Shown in pieces: positions 1-9,490 of a stretch of DNA of 64,000 nt (its first letter is position 1; each line of letters starts with the position of its first letter). The stretch is from Anaerolineae bacterium (GTDB lineage: Bacteria; Chloroflexota; Anaerolineae; Aggregatilineales; Phototrophicaceae): NCBI GenBank assembly GCA_022821805.1, contig JAJECX010000025.1, forward strand, positions 1-64,000, given 5' to 3'. Made by a program: the position numbers and the translations under genes. Under the pieces are notes generated by a model. It was given only the letters and a program-made list of their open reading frames with translations. It searched no databases and was not told the DNA's origin.

Positions 1-2
1 GG

Positions 3-116
3 TATATTGCCAAAGCATTCACGGATACAAGGTATCGGGTTGTCAGTCATCAGATTGCTCTCCAAGATGTTTTGATCGATTATCTGATGACTGAGACTTT
101 CTCACTTCTCTTTTAG
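3..116 (+). CDS. possible 3' end of an unidentified gene entering from the left
   Basis: One forward frame is open from the window edge for 37 codons and stops at a TAG at 114-116. The encoded tail is of ordinary composition but shows no recognisable motif. It could be the C-terminus of a gene outside the window or chance; the other two forward frames close sooner. Confidence 0.25.
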   Translation, partial: YIAKAFTDTRYRVVSHQIALQDVLIDYLMTETFSLLF

Positions 117-227
117 ACTAATTTTGATGCGATTGCCCTGATATGTGACCGCCAGCGTCATCGTTTCATGCGATCAAGATGGTATAATCGCCGATTGACG
201 TACCGGATAACAGTCTGAAAGGGTAAT
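117..227 (+). promoter_or_regulatory. probable promoter region of the RraA-like gene
   Basis: A consensus -10 hexamer TATAAT lies at 183-188, 40 bases before the start codon of the RraA-like gene. No convincing -35 box is seen at the right distance, so only the -10 assignment is offered. Nothing else is recognised here. Confidence 0.4.
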
Positions 228-986
228 ATGATAGATCTCCCCGAATTCAATCGCATCGAACAAGCGACGCTGAACAAGCTGCGCGAGATCGGCACAGCGA
301 CAATCGCCGGCGCGCTGTCCAAGCAGGCCGGCATCCGCAATCCGCATCTGGTCGGCTTGACCACCTTCAATCCGGGCGCAGCCGCCTGCGGGCAAGCGGT
401 GACGCTTCAATTCATGCCCAAGCGCGAAGATCTGCATTGGGGCGATGAATACGCCGCCGCGCCCGAGCGCGAATTGCATCGCCGCGCCATCATGGCTTGC
501 CAACCGGGCGATATCATCGTCGTCGATGCGCGCGGCAGCATGAGCAGCGGCGTCTTCGGCGAGATGATGCTGACCTCATTCCAAGCGCAAGGCGGCGAAG
601 GCGTAGTCATTGACGGCTGCATCCGCGATTTCCCCGAAGTGCAAGACCTCGACCTGGGCTTGTGGCTGCGCGGCGTGACACCGAATTTCCACACGCAAAC
701 TGATATCTTCCCCCATGCGGTGAATGTTCCGATCGCTTGCGCCAACTGTTTCGTCGTACCCGGCGATATCATCGTAGCCGATGATGACGGCGCCGTGGTC
801 GTGCCTGCCGCGCTCGCCGAAGAAATGGCGCAGGTGGCTTCGGCAAAAGCGGAATGGGAAGTTTTCTCCCGCATGAAGCTGGAAGAAGGCGGTCGCCTGG
901 ACAAGTATTATCCCTTGAACGACGAAGCGCGGAAGGAATACGAAGCCTGGCTGCGTGAGGGGGATTCCCCCAAGGGCGACCTGTAG
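228..986 (+). CDS. RraA-like family protein (HMG aldolase / oxaloacetate decarboxylase-type)
   Basis: 252 residues of the RraA-like fold. Family members include 4-hydroxy-4-methyl-2-oxoglutarate aldolases, oxaloacetate decarboxylases and the RNase E inhibitor RraA. The metal/substrate signature is present around residue 130 (GVVIDGCIRD, with the conserved Arg-Asp), followed by a PGDIIVADDDGAVVVP segment typical of the family. It is longer than E. coli RraA (about 160) and fits the dimethylmenaquinone methyltransferase-like/aldolase subgroup. The ATG follows GGGTAAT with reasonable spacing. The stop codon TAG is the first part of a GTAGGGGCGA palindromic repeat, so the last residues were probably set by repeat insertion. 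An aldolase or decarboxylase role is more likely than RNase E control, but the substrate is unknown. Confidence 0.85.
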   Translation: MIDLPEFNRIEQATLNKLREIGTATIAGALSKQAGIRNPHLVGLTTFNPGAAACGQAVTLQFMPKREDLHWGDEYAAAPERELHRRAIMACQPGDIIVVDARGSMSSGVFGEMMLTSFQAQGGEGVVIDGCIRDFPEVQDLDLGLWLRGVTPNFHTQTDIFPHAVNVPIACANCFVVPGDIIVADDDGAVVVPAALAEEMAQVASAKAEWEVFSRMKLEEGGRLDKYYPLNDEARKEYEAWLREGDSPKGDL

Positions 987-1008
987 GGGCGAGCCTTGGC
1001 TCGCCCGC
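983..1008 (+). repeat. GTAGGGGCGA-type palindromic repeat
   Basis: Near-perfect inverted repeat with arms GGGCGAGCC/GGCTCGCCC. It supplies the TAG stop codon of the upstream RraA-like gene. Confidence 0.85.
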
Positions 1009-1027
1009 TATTCCGCGCATACGAAAG

Positions 1028-1053
1028 CGGGCGTTTCCGCGAAACGCCCCTAC
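1028..1053 (-). repeat. GTAGGGGCGT-type palindromic repeat, reverse orientation
   Basis: Same family as 983-1008 in the opposite orientation; arms GGGCGTTTC/GAAACGCCC ending CCCCTAC. Confidence 0.8.
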
Positions 1054-1092
1054 TGATACTAGCTTTTGGCCGGACGGGCAGGGGGTGAATCC

Positions 1093-1599
1093 ATGTCGGA
1101 AGCGGCGCTGGCCCTCAGCTTATTTTTCCACATCGCCGCCACGGTAATTTGGATCGGCGGCATCCTGCTGATTACCTTCCTCGTCGTGCCCGAGCTGAAT
1201 CGGGCGCTGGCGGAGCAGCCCGCCCTCTTTCGGATTCTCACGCGCCTGCGCAAGCGCTTCATGAACCTGGGCAATCTGGCGCTGGCGGTCCTTATCGTCA
1301 CCGGTCTCCTGCAGATGTCGACCGATCCAAATTATGAGGGAATGCTGCGCTTCAGCAATCGTTGGAGCCAAGCGCTGCTGCTCAAGCACATTTTGATCAT
1401 CGCGATGGCGCTTTGCGGCTTGGTCCTGCAATTTGGGGTGGCGCCAGCGCTGGAACGAACCAGCCTGCTGCGCGAACAAGGGATCGGTGATGCCGATGAA
1501 TGGCGGCGATTGCAGCGGCGCGAGCGGCGCCTTGCCATCCTGATCGCGGTTCTCGCTATCTCGATCCTGGCGACCAGCGCCTGGCTGACGGCGATTTAG
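1093..1599 (+). CDS. CopD-like four-helix membrane protein
   Basis: 168 residues with four hydrophobic helices: the first near residues 5-35 (containing FHIAATVIWIGGILL), the second around 55-75, the third around 95-115, the last at the C-terminus. The His in helix one followed by WIGG is characteristic of CopD/DUF4149-like membrane proteins, sometimes linked to copper or haem. An ATG 27 bases upstream is also in frame, but 1093 has the better ribosome site (AGGGGGTGAATCC) and leads straight into helix one. No operon partner: repeats precede it and a divergent-looking gap follows. Substrate unknown. Confidence 0.7.
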   Translation: MSEAALALSLFFHIAATVIWIGGILLITFLVVPELNRALAEQPALFRILTRLRKRFMNLGNLALAVLIVTGLLQMSTDPNYEGMLRFSNRWSQALLLKHILIIAMALCGLVLQFGVAPALERTSLLREQGIGDADEWRRLQRRERRLAILIAVLAISILATSAWLTAI

Positions 1600-1759
1600 C
1601 TACGAATCAAACGATTTTCTGTCTGGGCTAGCGGGTGGCTCGCCCGCGCATTGTTCCCGCTTAGCAAGGGCATAAGTAGCCAATCTGCGGACAACTATGC
1701 CATCCTCCGCGTAATCTGTTATAAAGGAAGTAACAGAATCCGCGGCAGTCAGGATAGCT

Positions 1760-4700
1760 ATGCTAGAGAAACAAGCTCTGCCCGAAACGCAGCCTTCAAT
1801 GCCAAAACTCGCGGACTTCACGCTGGAAGATCGCTATACCGCCGCGAGGGGAACCGTCATCATGAGCGGGACGCAAGCCTTGGCGCGTCTGCCAATGGAT
1901 CAGCATCGGGCAGATAAAGCGCGCGGATTGCATACCGCCAGCTTGATCACCGGTTATCGCGGCTCGCCCCTAGGCGCGCTGGATTTCGTGCTGGAGCGCA
2001 TTCCCAACCTGCTCAAAGAGCATCACATTCGCTTCGTGCCGGCGGTCAATGAAGAGCTCGCCGCCACTGCCATCATGGGCAGCCAGACAGTTAATCTGCT
2101 GCCCGGTCCCAAATACGACGGCGTCTGCGGCATCTGGTACGGGAAGGGACCCGGCGTCGACCGCAGCGGCGATGCCTTCAAGCACGCCAACCTGGCCGGC
2201 GTCGGCGAGCACGGCGGTGTGCTGGCGCTGGCCGGCGACGACCCTTCTTGCAAATCGTCCACCATCCCCTCGCACTCGGAAGTCGCCCTTTACGATGCGC
2301 TGATGCCAATTCTGTATCCGGGGAGCGCGCAGGAGATCCTCGATCTGGGTTTGCTGGGTTTCGCTTTGTCGCGCTTCAGCGGTCTTTGGGTTGGCTTCAA
2401 GATCGTCACCGATGTCGCCGATGAATACAGCAGCGTCGAAGTTGGCGCCGACCGTGTCCGTATCATCGAGCCCGAATTCAGGCTGCACGGGCGGCGCTGG
2501 CGGCCCCGGCAAAACCCGGACTTGCTGGCGCCATACAGCTTGCAGCAAGAGCAAGAAATCCATGACGCGCGGCTTGACGCGGCGCTGGCTTTCGCGCGGG
2601 CGAATCGCATCAACGAGATCGCCGTTCCCACAGCCGATGCCTGGCTGGGCATCATCGCGGCCGGCAAAACCTGGTACGACCTGCGCAGCGCCTTGCTCGA
2701 GGTCGGCTTAGATGACGATGCGCTGGGGCGCGCCGGCATCCGCCTGCTGAAACTCGGTATGATTTTTCCACTCGAGCCCGCTATCGTGCGCGAGTTCGCC
2801 ACCGGCTTGGAAGAAATTCTGGTAATCGAAGAGAAGCGCTCCTTCATCGAGACATTTTGCAAGGAAGCGCTTTACGGCGGCAGCAACCATCCGCGCATTG
2901 TCGGCAAGAAGGACGAAAACGGCGATAAGCTGGTTAAAGCCGATAATGAGCTCGACGCCGATGAGATCGCGCGCATATTGGCGCGGCGCTTGATTGGACG
3001 CGTCGATGCGCCCCTGCTAGAGCGCCGGCTGCGCGAGATCAACCGAGCGCCAGACCTGGGCACGATTCCCGTTGTGGCGCGCTCGCCTTATTTCTGCTCG
3101 GGCTGCCCGCATAATCGCTCGACCAAAGTGCCGGAAGGCTCAATGGCGGCGGCCGGGATAGGCTGCCATACGCTGGCGATCCTCATGGACCGTGAAACGG
3201 CTGGCGTCACGCAGATGGGCGGCGAGGGCGCCAATTGGGTCGGCGCCGAAACCTTCACCGATATCGATCACATCTTCCAAAACATCGGCGATGGCACCTT
3301 CGCCCACAGCGGTTCCCTTTCGATCCGACAGGCGACTGCCGCCGGTACCAAGATGACCTATAAGATCCTTTACAACTCGGCGGTGGCGATGACTGGCGGA
3401 CAAGAGGCTGACGGCTTGATGCCCGTGCCGGAGCTGACGCACCTGCTTTACGCGGAAGGGGTATCGAAGACGATTGTCGTCTCAGCCGATCCGGATACCT
3501 ATCCAGCCGACGCGTCCTGGGCGCCGGGGGCGGAAGTCTGGGAGCGCGACCGGATGGACGAAGCGCAACTGCTCCTGCGCGATAGTCCCGGTGTCACCGC
3601 GCTCGTCTACGATCAGGAATGCGCGGCCAATCTGCGGCGCAAACGCCGGCGGGGATTGGCGCCCGACCCGGCGCTGCGCATCGTTATCAACGAAGCCGTC
3701 TGCGAAGGCTGCGGCGATTGTGGCTCAGTGTCGAACTGCTTGAGCGTACAGCCGGTCGAAACCGAGTTCGGCCGCAAAACGCAGATCCATCAGTCATCCT
3801 GCAACAAAGATTACACCTGCCTCAAAGGCAATTGCCCCGCCTTCATGAGCGTGATCCCAGACGATAAGCGCGCCGCGGAAACAAAGTCGAGCTATCGGGT
3901 GGCGCGCGAAATTGCCGAGCCGCAGCGCCGCGTCAACGGGACGGCTAATATCCTTTTCATGGGCATTGGCGGCACTGGCGTTGTCACCTCGAATCAAGTA
4001 CTGGGCACGGCGGCGGCTTTGGATGGCTTCCATGTGCGCTCGCTGGACCAGACCGGATTGAGCCAAAAAGGAGGACCGGTCGTCTCCAATTTGAAGATCA
4101 CCGGCGATCCGATCGATATCGCGCCCAAGATCGGGGCGGCGGCGACCGATGCCTTCCTCGTCTTTGATGTGCTGACCGCGACCGAAACCAAGAACTTGAT
4201 CCGCGCTCATCCGCTGCGCAGCGTCGCCATCGTCAGCACCAGCCAAGTGCCGACCGGCGCCATGGTGCGCGATACCACTGTCGAGTACCCGGCAGCGGAT
4301 CGCCTGCTGGAGCTGATCAATCGCCAGACCTTGGCTGGCGCAAATGTCTTCTTTGATGCCATCGGCTTGGCTGAAGCGCTGTTTGACGATCACATGATGG
4401 CGAATATGATCGTCATCGGCGCCGCCTATCAAGCGGGCACGCTGCCGATGTCGGCACAAGCCATCGAGCGCGCCATCGAACTCAACGGAGTCAAAGTTGA
4501 AGACAATCTACACGCCTTTCGCGCGGGCCGTCTGGCAGTCGCAGAGCCAGGCTGGCTGGAAAGCCTGCCGCTGAAACGGGCGGGCGCGGTTGAAGTGGCG
4601 CCAGCGCCTTCAGCAGCCGCGCAAAAGCGAATTGATTCAGTGAAAGCGCAGGGCGAATTGAAGCGTCTGCTCGAGGTACGCCTGCCCGAACTCCTCGCCT

Positions 4701-5278
4701 ACCAAAACGAATCCTACGCGCGCCGCTACCTGGATGATGTGAAGCGGGTACTTGCCGCTGAACAAGCCGTCTGTCCCAATTCCACCGATTTGAGCGAAGC
4801 CTTCGCGCGCTACCTCTTCAAGCTGATGGCGTACAAGGATGAATACGAAGTGGCGCGCTTGAGCCTGAAGCCCGAAGTAAGGACGGCGATGGAGGAGCAA
4901 TTTGGCGCGCGCGCCAAGATGCGCTATCACCTGCAGCCGCCGATTTTGAAAGCGCTCGGGCTCAAGCGCAAGATCCAGGTCGGGCGCTCTTTCGACATCG
5001 TGTATCGCGCGCTGCATCAGTTGCGCTTCCTGCGCGGGACGCCATTCGATCTCTTCGGCTACGATCGCGTGCGGCGCGTCGAACGGGATCTGATCGCGCA
5101 GTATCGGCGGCTCGTTTTCGACGCGCTGGAGACGCTAGACGAGGACAATTACGCGCAGGTCACGAAGCTGGCGGCGCTGCCTGATATGATTCGCGGCTAC
5201 GACGAGGTCAAGCTGGGAAACGTCGACCGCTTCTGGGAGGCGGTGCGAGAGTTGGGATTTTACGCGCCGGGTGATTAG
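1760..5278 (+). CDS. indolepyruvate ferredoxin oxidoreductase family, fused alpha-gamma type
   Basis: 1172 residues, matching the single-chain form of 2-oxoacid:ferredoxin oxidoreductases that oxidise aryl or branched-chain 2-oxo acids to acyl-CoA. Order: N-terminal pyrimidine-binding domain (TGYRGSPLGALD near residue 70); thiamine diphosphate domain around 440-600, with CSGCPHN and the Gly-rich MGGEGANWVG; a cysteine-rich [4Fe-4S]-type segment near 647-690 (CEGCGDCG ... CNKDYTCLKGNCP); a gamma-type Rossmann domain from about 735 (GIGGTGVVTSNQVLG); and a helical C-terminal extension. The gene stands alone, so the fused polypeptide should be self-sufficient apart from ferredoxin. Exact keto acid cannot be told from sequence. 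Confidence 0.92.
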   Translation: MLEKQALPETQPSMPKLADFTLEDRYTAARGTVIMSGTQALARLPMDQHRADKARGLHTASLITGYRGSPLGALDFVLERIPNLLKEHHIRFVPAVNEELAATAIMGSQTVNLLPGPKYDGVCGIWYGKGPGVDRSGDAFKHANLAGVGEHGGVLALAGDDPSCKSSTIPSHSEVALYDALMPILYPGSAQEILDLGLLGFALSRFSGLWVGFKIVTDVADEYSSVEVGADRVRIIEPEFRLHGRRWRPRQNPDLLAPYSLQQEQEIHDARLDAALAFARANRINEIAVPTADAWLGIIAAGKTWYDLRSALLEVGLDDDALGRAGIRLLKLGMIFPLEPAIVREFATGLEEILVIEEKRSFIETFCKEALYGGSNHPRIVGKKDENGDKLVKADNELDADEIARILARRLIGRVDAPLLERRLREINRAPDLGTIPVVARSPYFCSGCPHNRSTKVPEGSMAAAGIGCHTLAILMDRETAGVTQMGGEGANWVGAETFTDIDHIFQNIGDGTFAHSGSLSIRQATAAGTKMTYKILYNSAVAMTGGQEADGLMPVPELTHLLYAEGVSKTIVVSADPDTYPADASWAPGAEVWERDRMDEAQLLLRDSPGVTALVYDQECAANLRRKRRRGLAPDPALRIVINEAVCEGCGDCGSVSNCLSVQPVETEFGRKTQIHQSSCNKDYTCLKGNCPAFMSVIPDDKRAAETKSSYRVAREIAEPQRRVNGTANILFMGIGGTGVVTSNQVLGTAAALDGFHVRSLDQTGLSQKGGPVVSNLKITGDPIDIAPKIGAAATDAFLVFDVLTATETKNLIRAHPLRSVAIVSTSQVPTGAMVRDTTVEYPAADRLLELINRQTLAGANVFFDAIGLAEALFDDHMMANMIVIGAAYQAGTLPMSAQAIERAIELNGVKVEDNLHAFRAGRLAVAEPGWLESLPLKRAGAVEVAPAPSAAAQKRIDSVKAQGELKRLLEVRLPELLAYQNESYARRYLDDVKRVLAAEQAVCPNSTDLSEAFARYLFKLMAYKDEYEVARLSLKPEVRTAMEEQFGARAKMRYHLQPPILKALGLKRKIQVGRSFDIVYRALHQLRFLRGTPFDLFGYDRVRRVERDLIAQYRRLVFDALETLDEDNYAQVTKLAALPDMIRGYDEVKLGNVDRFWEAVRELGFYAPGD

Positions 5279-5289
5279 GAACGGCTTGC

Positions 5290-5486
5290 CTATTCTTCCG
5301 GCGTGGAAGCTGGCGGCGTGTATGGTACATCCAAGTGGTCAATGATGGCCTGCAACATCAGCCGGAGTTCTTCAATCGCCCGGCGATTTTTCTCAATGGA
5401 TTCATGGTCCCTAACAAGTTTATTGCGCTTCGCAGAGACCGCCGTTCAAGTTCAATGCGTCCGACGGGGATTTCTTCTGTAGACAT
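5290..5486 (-). pseudogene. frameshifted small coiled-coil protein gene
   Basis: Read on the minus strand, an ATG at 5486 opens MSTEEIPVGRIELERRS. The plausible continuation, KRNKLVRDHESIEKNRRA then LMLQAIIDHLDVPYTPPA and a stop at 5290, lies in another frame; the total length of 197 bases is not a multiple of three. The C-terminal HLDVPxxPPA signature matches the intact small coiled-coil gene at 14063-14371, so this looks like a decayed relative. An assembly or read error is the alternative. Confidence 0.5.
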
Positions 5487-5533
5487 GATGACGCTGGCGA
5501 TGCGTGTATGCTATCGCAAGCCGCCGCCATCAA

Positions 5534-5710
5534 TCAAATCACCGCATTCACTTTTTTCTTGCCGCCGGCCTCATCAAGCTCGCGATGATGCTTGCGCAGG
5601 GCGGAAAGCACTGCCTGGCGAATGATCAAGTAAAGCGCAGCCAGGGGCAGGAGCAATCCGAGCATGATTTGAACGACTATTGTCAGTTCACTTATTCCTA
5701 ATTCGGGCAT
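5534..5710 (-). CDS. small single-pass membrane protein
   Basis: 58 residues, start chosen at the ATG at 5710 because GGAGG sits six bases upstream. One strong hydrophobic segment at about residues 11-34 (IVVQIMLGLLLPLAALYLII) is followed by a basic, charged C-terminus (RKHHRELDE, GGKKK). This is a typical small bacterial membrane protein; function not recognised. It may share a transcript with the broken gene just downstream on the same strand. Confidence 0.6.
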   Translation of the reverse strand: MPELGISELTIVVQIMLGLLLPLAALYLIIRQAVLSALRKHHRELDEAGGKKKVNAVI

Positions 5711-5898
5711 GGTCCACCTCCGCGAAATCGACATTTGCTTTTACACGCCAGCAATAGAACTAATCTCAGCATAGTAAGATTCACCGACGAACTCAATAGA
5801 ACATTTGAACCAGGCTCTCGACCTGTACCCCTCCCCCCTTTCGCGTTACCATTGCCCGCATACACTCGGATGAGCACAAGCAAAAAAGGACATGCAAT

Positions 5899-6789
5899 AT
5901 GAGCGAGAAAATCGGATTCATCGGCTTGGGCATCATGGGACGCGGCATGGTCGACAACCTGATGAAAGCCGGCTTTGATGTGGCAGTCTGGAACCGCACC
6001 GCAAGCCGCATGGCCCCCTTTGTGGAACGCGGCGCCAGCGCAGCCGCTTCCCCCAGCGCGGTTGCGGAGGCAAGCGATATCATCATCATCTGCGTCAGCG
6101 ATACGCCCGATGTCGAGGCGGTCGTCCTGGGCGAGGACGGCGTCATCCACGGCGCATCGGCCGGCGACCTGGTGATCGATATGAGCACGATCAATCCGAT
6201 CAACACGGTCGAGATCGGCGAGCGGCTCAAAGCGAAGGGCGTAGCCATGCTCGACGCGCCAATCAGCGGCGGCAGCGAAGGCGCGGCCAATGGCACGCTC
6301 AGCATCATGATCGGCGGGAGCGAAACAGATGTCGCCCGCGCCATGCCCTGCTTCGAGGCGATGGGCAGCACCATCACCCATGTCGGCGAAGCCGGCGCCG
6401 GGCAGACGGTCAAGCTGTCGAATCAGATACTCTGCGTCGTCAACATGCTGGCCGCGAGCGAAGCGCTGCTCTTCGCGCAGGCGGGCGGCGTCGATCTGGA
6501 CAAGATGCTGCAAGCGGTGACCGGTGGCGCGGCCGGCAGTTGGATGCTGGCGAATCGCGGTCCGCAAGTCATCAGCGATTATTGGGAGCCGGGCTTTTCG
6601 ATTGATTTGCAGCAGAAAGACTTGCGCCTGGTGCTGGGCGCGGCCGATGAAATGGGCATCCCGGTGATCGCGACGGCGGTCTGCTTCAACCTGTATCGGA
6701 CGCTGCAAGCGCAGGGCATGGGCGCCGAAGGCAACCACGGCATCATCAAGGCGCTGGAGGCGATGGCGGGGATCCAGGCGCGCGTTTAG
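5899..6789 (+). CDS. 3-hydroxyisobutyrate dehydrogenase-family NAD(P)-dependent oxidoreductase
   Basis: 296 residues of the beta-hydroxyacid dehydrogenase family. The N-terminal Rossmann motif GLGIMGRGM (residues 8-16), the substrate-binding DAPISGGSEGA near 118, and the catalytic-lysine segment GAGQTVKLSNQ near 170 are all present. Family members oxidise 3-hydroxy acids such as 3-hydroxyisobutyrate, tartronate semialdehyde or L-threonate derivatives; the substrate here cannot be fixed. The start follows AAGGA with eight-base spacing. A paralogue of identical length lies at 45697-46587. The Uma2 gene follows 33 bases downstream in the same direction. Confidence 0.9.
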   Translation: MSEKIGFIGLGIMGRGMVDNLMKAGFDVAVWNRTASRMAPFVERGASAAASPSAVAEASDIIIICVSDTPDVEAVVLGEDGVIHGASAGDLVIDMSTINPINTVEIGERLKAKGVAMLDAPISGGSEGAANGTLSIMIGGSETDVARAMPCFEAMGSTITHVGEAGAGQTVKLSNQILCVVNMLAASEALLFAQAGGVDLDKMLQAVTGGAAGSWMLANRGPQVISDYWEPGFSIDLQQKDLRLVLGAADEMGIPVIATAVCFNLYRTLQAQGMGAEGNHGIIKALEAMAGIQARV

Positions 6790-6822
6790 CTTGAGCAGCG
6801 CAACCGCCAGGGAGAAGGCAAA

Positions 6823-7410
6823 ATGTTTGTGAAACCATACTCGCCCGACAAGCTGTGGAGCGCGGATGAGTATCTTGAATGGGAGAGCGAGCAAGAATTC
6901 AAGAATGAACTGATAGACAACCGCGTCTGGCTTATGCTCGGCGCCGGCCTGCGACACGCCAGCATTAGCGTCAACTTGATAGTTATCTTCCATCACATGT
7001 TCGAGGAGCGAGACTTTACCCCGCTTGGGGGCCGGACATGCCTGCAAATCGACCCCGAGTCGACCTTCGCCTATCCGGACTTCATGCTGTTCGCTGGTAT
7101 GCCGCAGGAGCATTTCCGCTTCAATCAGTGCTTCTTCAAAGATCCGGCGGTTATCTTCGAAATTCTATCGCCAAGCACAGAAGAGATGGATCGCGGGAGA
7201 AAGAAAGCGCTTTACCTGCAACTGGAGTCGCTGCAATCCTACATTCTGATTTCGCAAGACAAGCCGCTGATCGAAGCTCACCAACGCGCCGGCGACGAGT
7301 GGCGTTGCGAAACCTTCGCTGGGCTTGATGCCAACCTTTTAATCTCGGCGCCGGAATGCGAGATTCCGCTGAGCTCGATTTACCGAGAGCTGAGCTTCGC
7401 GGACGTTTAA
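6823..7410 (+). CDS. Uma2 family (DUF820) putative nuclease
   Basis: 195 residues. Uma2/DUF820 proteins have a PD-(D/E)XK nuclease-like fold, are expanded in Cyanobacteria and Chloroflexota, and lack a settled role. The family pattern is visible: a Pro-Asp in FAYPDFMLFAG near residue 87, Val-Ile-Phe-Glu-Ile near 110 and a following Lys/Tyr in KKALYLQLE. GGAG precedes the ATG. It is divergent from the two Uma2 paralogues at 10.9 and 11.6 kb, so it is not part of that recent duplication. Confidence 0.8.
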   Translation: MFVKPYSPDKLWSADEYLEWESEQEFKNELIDNRVWLMLGAGLRHASISVNLIVIFHHMFEERDFTPLGGRTCLQIDPESTFAYPDFMLFAGMPQEHFRFNQCFFKDPAVIFEILSPSTEEMDRGRKKALYLQLESLQSYILISQDKPLIEAHQRAGDEWRCETFAGLDANLLISAPECEIPLSSIYRELSFADV

Positions 7411-7516
7411 TCCAGCCTGGTTGCAACAGCCACGCATTGCAAGATCTCAATTGTAAATCGACCTCGAAGCGGGCATAATCTCCAGCGTTCGAAAAGTCGC
7501 TGGCGAGAGGAAGCTG

Positions 7517-8233
7517 ATGAGCCCATTACGAGTAACCGTCTGGCATGAATACCGGCACGAGAAACGCGACAAGCATATCGCTGAAGTCTATCCCGAGGGC
7601 ATCCATGGCGCGCTGGCGACCGGTCTCGCGCCCTACGGATTTGATATCCGCACCGCCACGCTTGATGAGCCCGAGCACGGGCTGACGCAAGATGTGCTCG
7701 ACAACACCGATGTGCTGACCTGGTGGGGGCACATGGCGCATGGCGAGGTCTGCGATGAGATTGTCGACCGCGTACAGGAGCGCGTACTCAACGGCATGGG
7801 CTTGATCGTGCTGCATTCCGGGCATCTGTCGAAGATCTTCCGCCGGCTGATGGGCACGGGCTGCATGCTGCGCTGGCGCGAAGCCGATGAGAAGGAGCGG
7901 ATCTGGACGGTCGATCCATCGCATCCGATCTGCGATGGCTTGCCCGAATACATCGAGATCGACGAAGCCGAGATGTATGGCGAGCACTTCGATATTCCGC
8001 CGCCCGACACCCTCGTCTTCATCAGTTGGTTCGAGGGCGGCGAAGTCTTCCGCAGCGGCTGCTGCTATCAGCGTGGGCAGGGAAAAATTTTCTACTTCCG
8101 CCCTGGGCACGAGACCTATCCCATCTATCACATGCCGATCGTGCACAAGGTCATCGCCAACGCCATCAATTGGGCGAAGCCGGTCTCCAACAGCGCGCCC
8201 GTTCGTGGCAACATCCCCGAATTTATGACTTAG
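7517..8233 (+). CDS. ThuA domain protein (trehalose-utilisation type)
   Basis: 238 residues with a ThuA domain, a class I glutamine amidotransferase-like fold. Characteristic stretches are [10 protein letters not shown] at the N-terminus, [14 protein letters not shown] near 70 and the [14 protein letters not shown] segment near 195. In Rhizobium, ThuA works with the Gfo/Idh/MocA enzyme ThuB to turn trehalose and related disaccharides into 3-keto forms. Here two Gfo/Idh/MocA genes follow in the same direction, which supports an analogous sugar-oxidation role. GAGAGGAAG precedes the ATG. Which sugar is used is unknown. Confidence 0.88.
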   Translation: MSPLRVTVWHEYRHEKRDKHIAEVYPEGIHGALATGLAPYGFDIRTATLDEPEHGLTQDVLDNTDVLTWWGHMAHGEVCDEIVDRVQERVLNGMGLIVLHSGHLSKIFRRLMGTGCMLRWREADEKERIWTVDPSHPICDGLPEYIEIDEAEMYGEHFDIPPPDTLVFISWFEGGEVFRSGCCYQRGQGKIFYFRPGHETYPIYHMPIVHKVIANAINWAKPVSNSAPVRGNIPEFMT

Positions 8234-8270
8234 ATCTGGCTGGGCAAGTCGCCCGCCGCAGAGCATTGGT

Positions 8271-8320
8271 GTAAGGGCGACCAAACCGTTGTGTCTACGC
8301 GCGGTATCAGGTCGCCCGCG
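8271..8320 (+). repeat. palindromic repeat interrupted by the GTGTCTACGCG element
   Basis: Outer arms GTAAGGGCGACC and GGTCGCCCGCG are those of the common palindrome; the loop is filled by about 27 bases containing GTGTCTACGCG, the core of the second repeat family. Confidence 0.7.
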
Positions 8321-8339
8321 CGCCTGCAAAGGATTTTAG

Positions 8340-9437
8340 ATGGACACACTAAACGTTGGCATCATCGGGACGGGCAATATCGCCCCGGCTTACATCCGCG
8401 GCTGCGCGCCCTTTGACGTCATCAATGTCACCGCCTGCGCCGATATTCTCGAAGACCGCGCGCAGGCCTTCGCCGCCGAACACGGGTTGGCCGCCTACAA
8501 CGTCGACGATCTGCTGGCGCGTGACGACATCGACATCGTCGTCAATTTGACCTTGCCGGCCACTCACGCCAAAGTCTCGCTGCAGATCATTGAGGCGGGC
8601 AAACACGCCTATAGCGAGAAACCGCTGGCGGTCACACGGGCCGATGGCGAAGCCATCATCAAGGCGGCGAAAGCGGCTGGCGTCCGTATCGGCTGCGCGC
8701 CCGATACCTTTCTGGGCGGCGGCGGGCAGACCGCGCGCAAAGCGATCGACGACGGCTTGATCGGCGCGCCGGTCGCGGCGACTGCTGCGTGGCTCACGCA
8801 CGGTCATGAGAGCTGGCATCCCAATGCCGGCTTCTATTACCTCGAGGGCGGCGGACCTATGCTCGATATGGGTCCCTACTATGTGACAGCGCTGATCAAC
8901 CTGATGGGACCGGTCGCGCGCGTGTCCGGCGCAGCGCGGATGACCTTCCCCGAGCGAATCGCCACCGCTGAAGCGATTAAGGGTCAGCGGCTGCCGGTCG
9001 AAGTGAATACACATGTCGCCGGCACGCTCGAATTTGAAAGCGGCGCCATCGCCACAACCATCATGAGCTTTGATGTCTGGGGAAACAACCTGCCCATGAT
9101 CGAGATCCACGGCAGCGAGGGTTCGCTCAGCGTGCCCGACCCCAACCGCTTCGACGGCGAGGTATCGGTGGTAAAAGGCGGAACGAATGAATGGGTCGAT
9201 ATTCCGCTGACGCATTCGACCAATATCGGGCGTGGCGCCGGCGTCGCCGATATGGCATACGCCATTCAGTCGGGGCGTCCGCATCGCGCGAGCGGCGACC
9301 TCGCCTTTCACGCCCTGGACGTCATGCTGGCGCTGGAAGAATCGTCCGAGCAGGGACGGCATATCGAGATCGGGAGCACATTGGAGCAGCCGCTGGCGGC
9401 GCCGGCCGGCTTGCCCGACGGCGAACTGGATATGTAG
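8340..9437 (+). CDS. Gfo/Idh/MocA family oxidoreductase, copy 1
   Basis: 365 residues. N-terminal NAD(P)-binding Rossmann fold with GIIGTGNIAPAYIRG at residues 7-21; the family's active-site motif appears as YSEKPLAVT near 92-100, with the catalytic Lys of EKP. The C-terminal alpha/beta domain carries GGPMLDMGPYYVTALINLMGP. These enzymes oxidise or epimerise sugars and inositols with NAD(P). Placed after thuA, it may act like ThuB. It is about as long as, and strongly similar to, the next gene, indicating tandem duplication. Confidence 0.92.
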   Translation: MDTLNVGIIGTGNIAPAYIRGCAPFDVINVTACADILEDRAQAFAAEHGLAAYNVDDLLARDDIDIVVNLTLPATHAKVSLQIIEAGKHAYSEKPLAVTRADGEAIIKAAKAAGVRIGCAPDTFLGGGGQTARKAIDDGLIGAPVAATAAWLTHGHESWHPNAGFYYLEGGGPMLDMGPYYVTALINLMGPVARVSGAARMTFPERIATAEAIKGQRLPVEVNTHVAGTLEFESGAIATTIMSFDVWGNNLPMIEIHGSEGSLSVPDPNRFDGEVSVVKGGTNEWVDIPLTHSTNIGRGAGVADMAYAIQSGRPHRASGDLAFHALDVMLALEESSEQGRHIEIGSTLEQPLAAPAGLPDGELDM

Positions 9438-9452
9438 CCCCGACCTCATTGA

Positions 9453-9476
9453 AGGGGCGACCTATCTGGTCGCTCG
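9453..9476 (+). repeat. degenerate GGGGCGA palindrome between the Gfo paralogues
   Basis: AGGGGCGACC ... GGTCGCTCG arms of the common family, one mismatch in the 3' arm. Confidence 0.6.
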
Positions 9477-9490
9477 ACGAAGGAGCGGCT

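Noticed and set aside
228..986. Regulator of RNase E activity (RraA proper)
   Set aside because: The protein is about 90 residues longer than RraA and no RNase E context exists; aldolase or decarboxylase is more likely.
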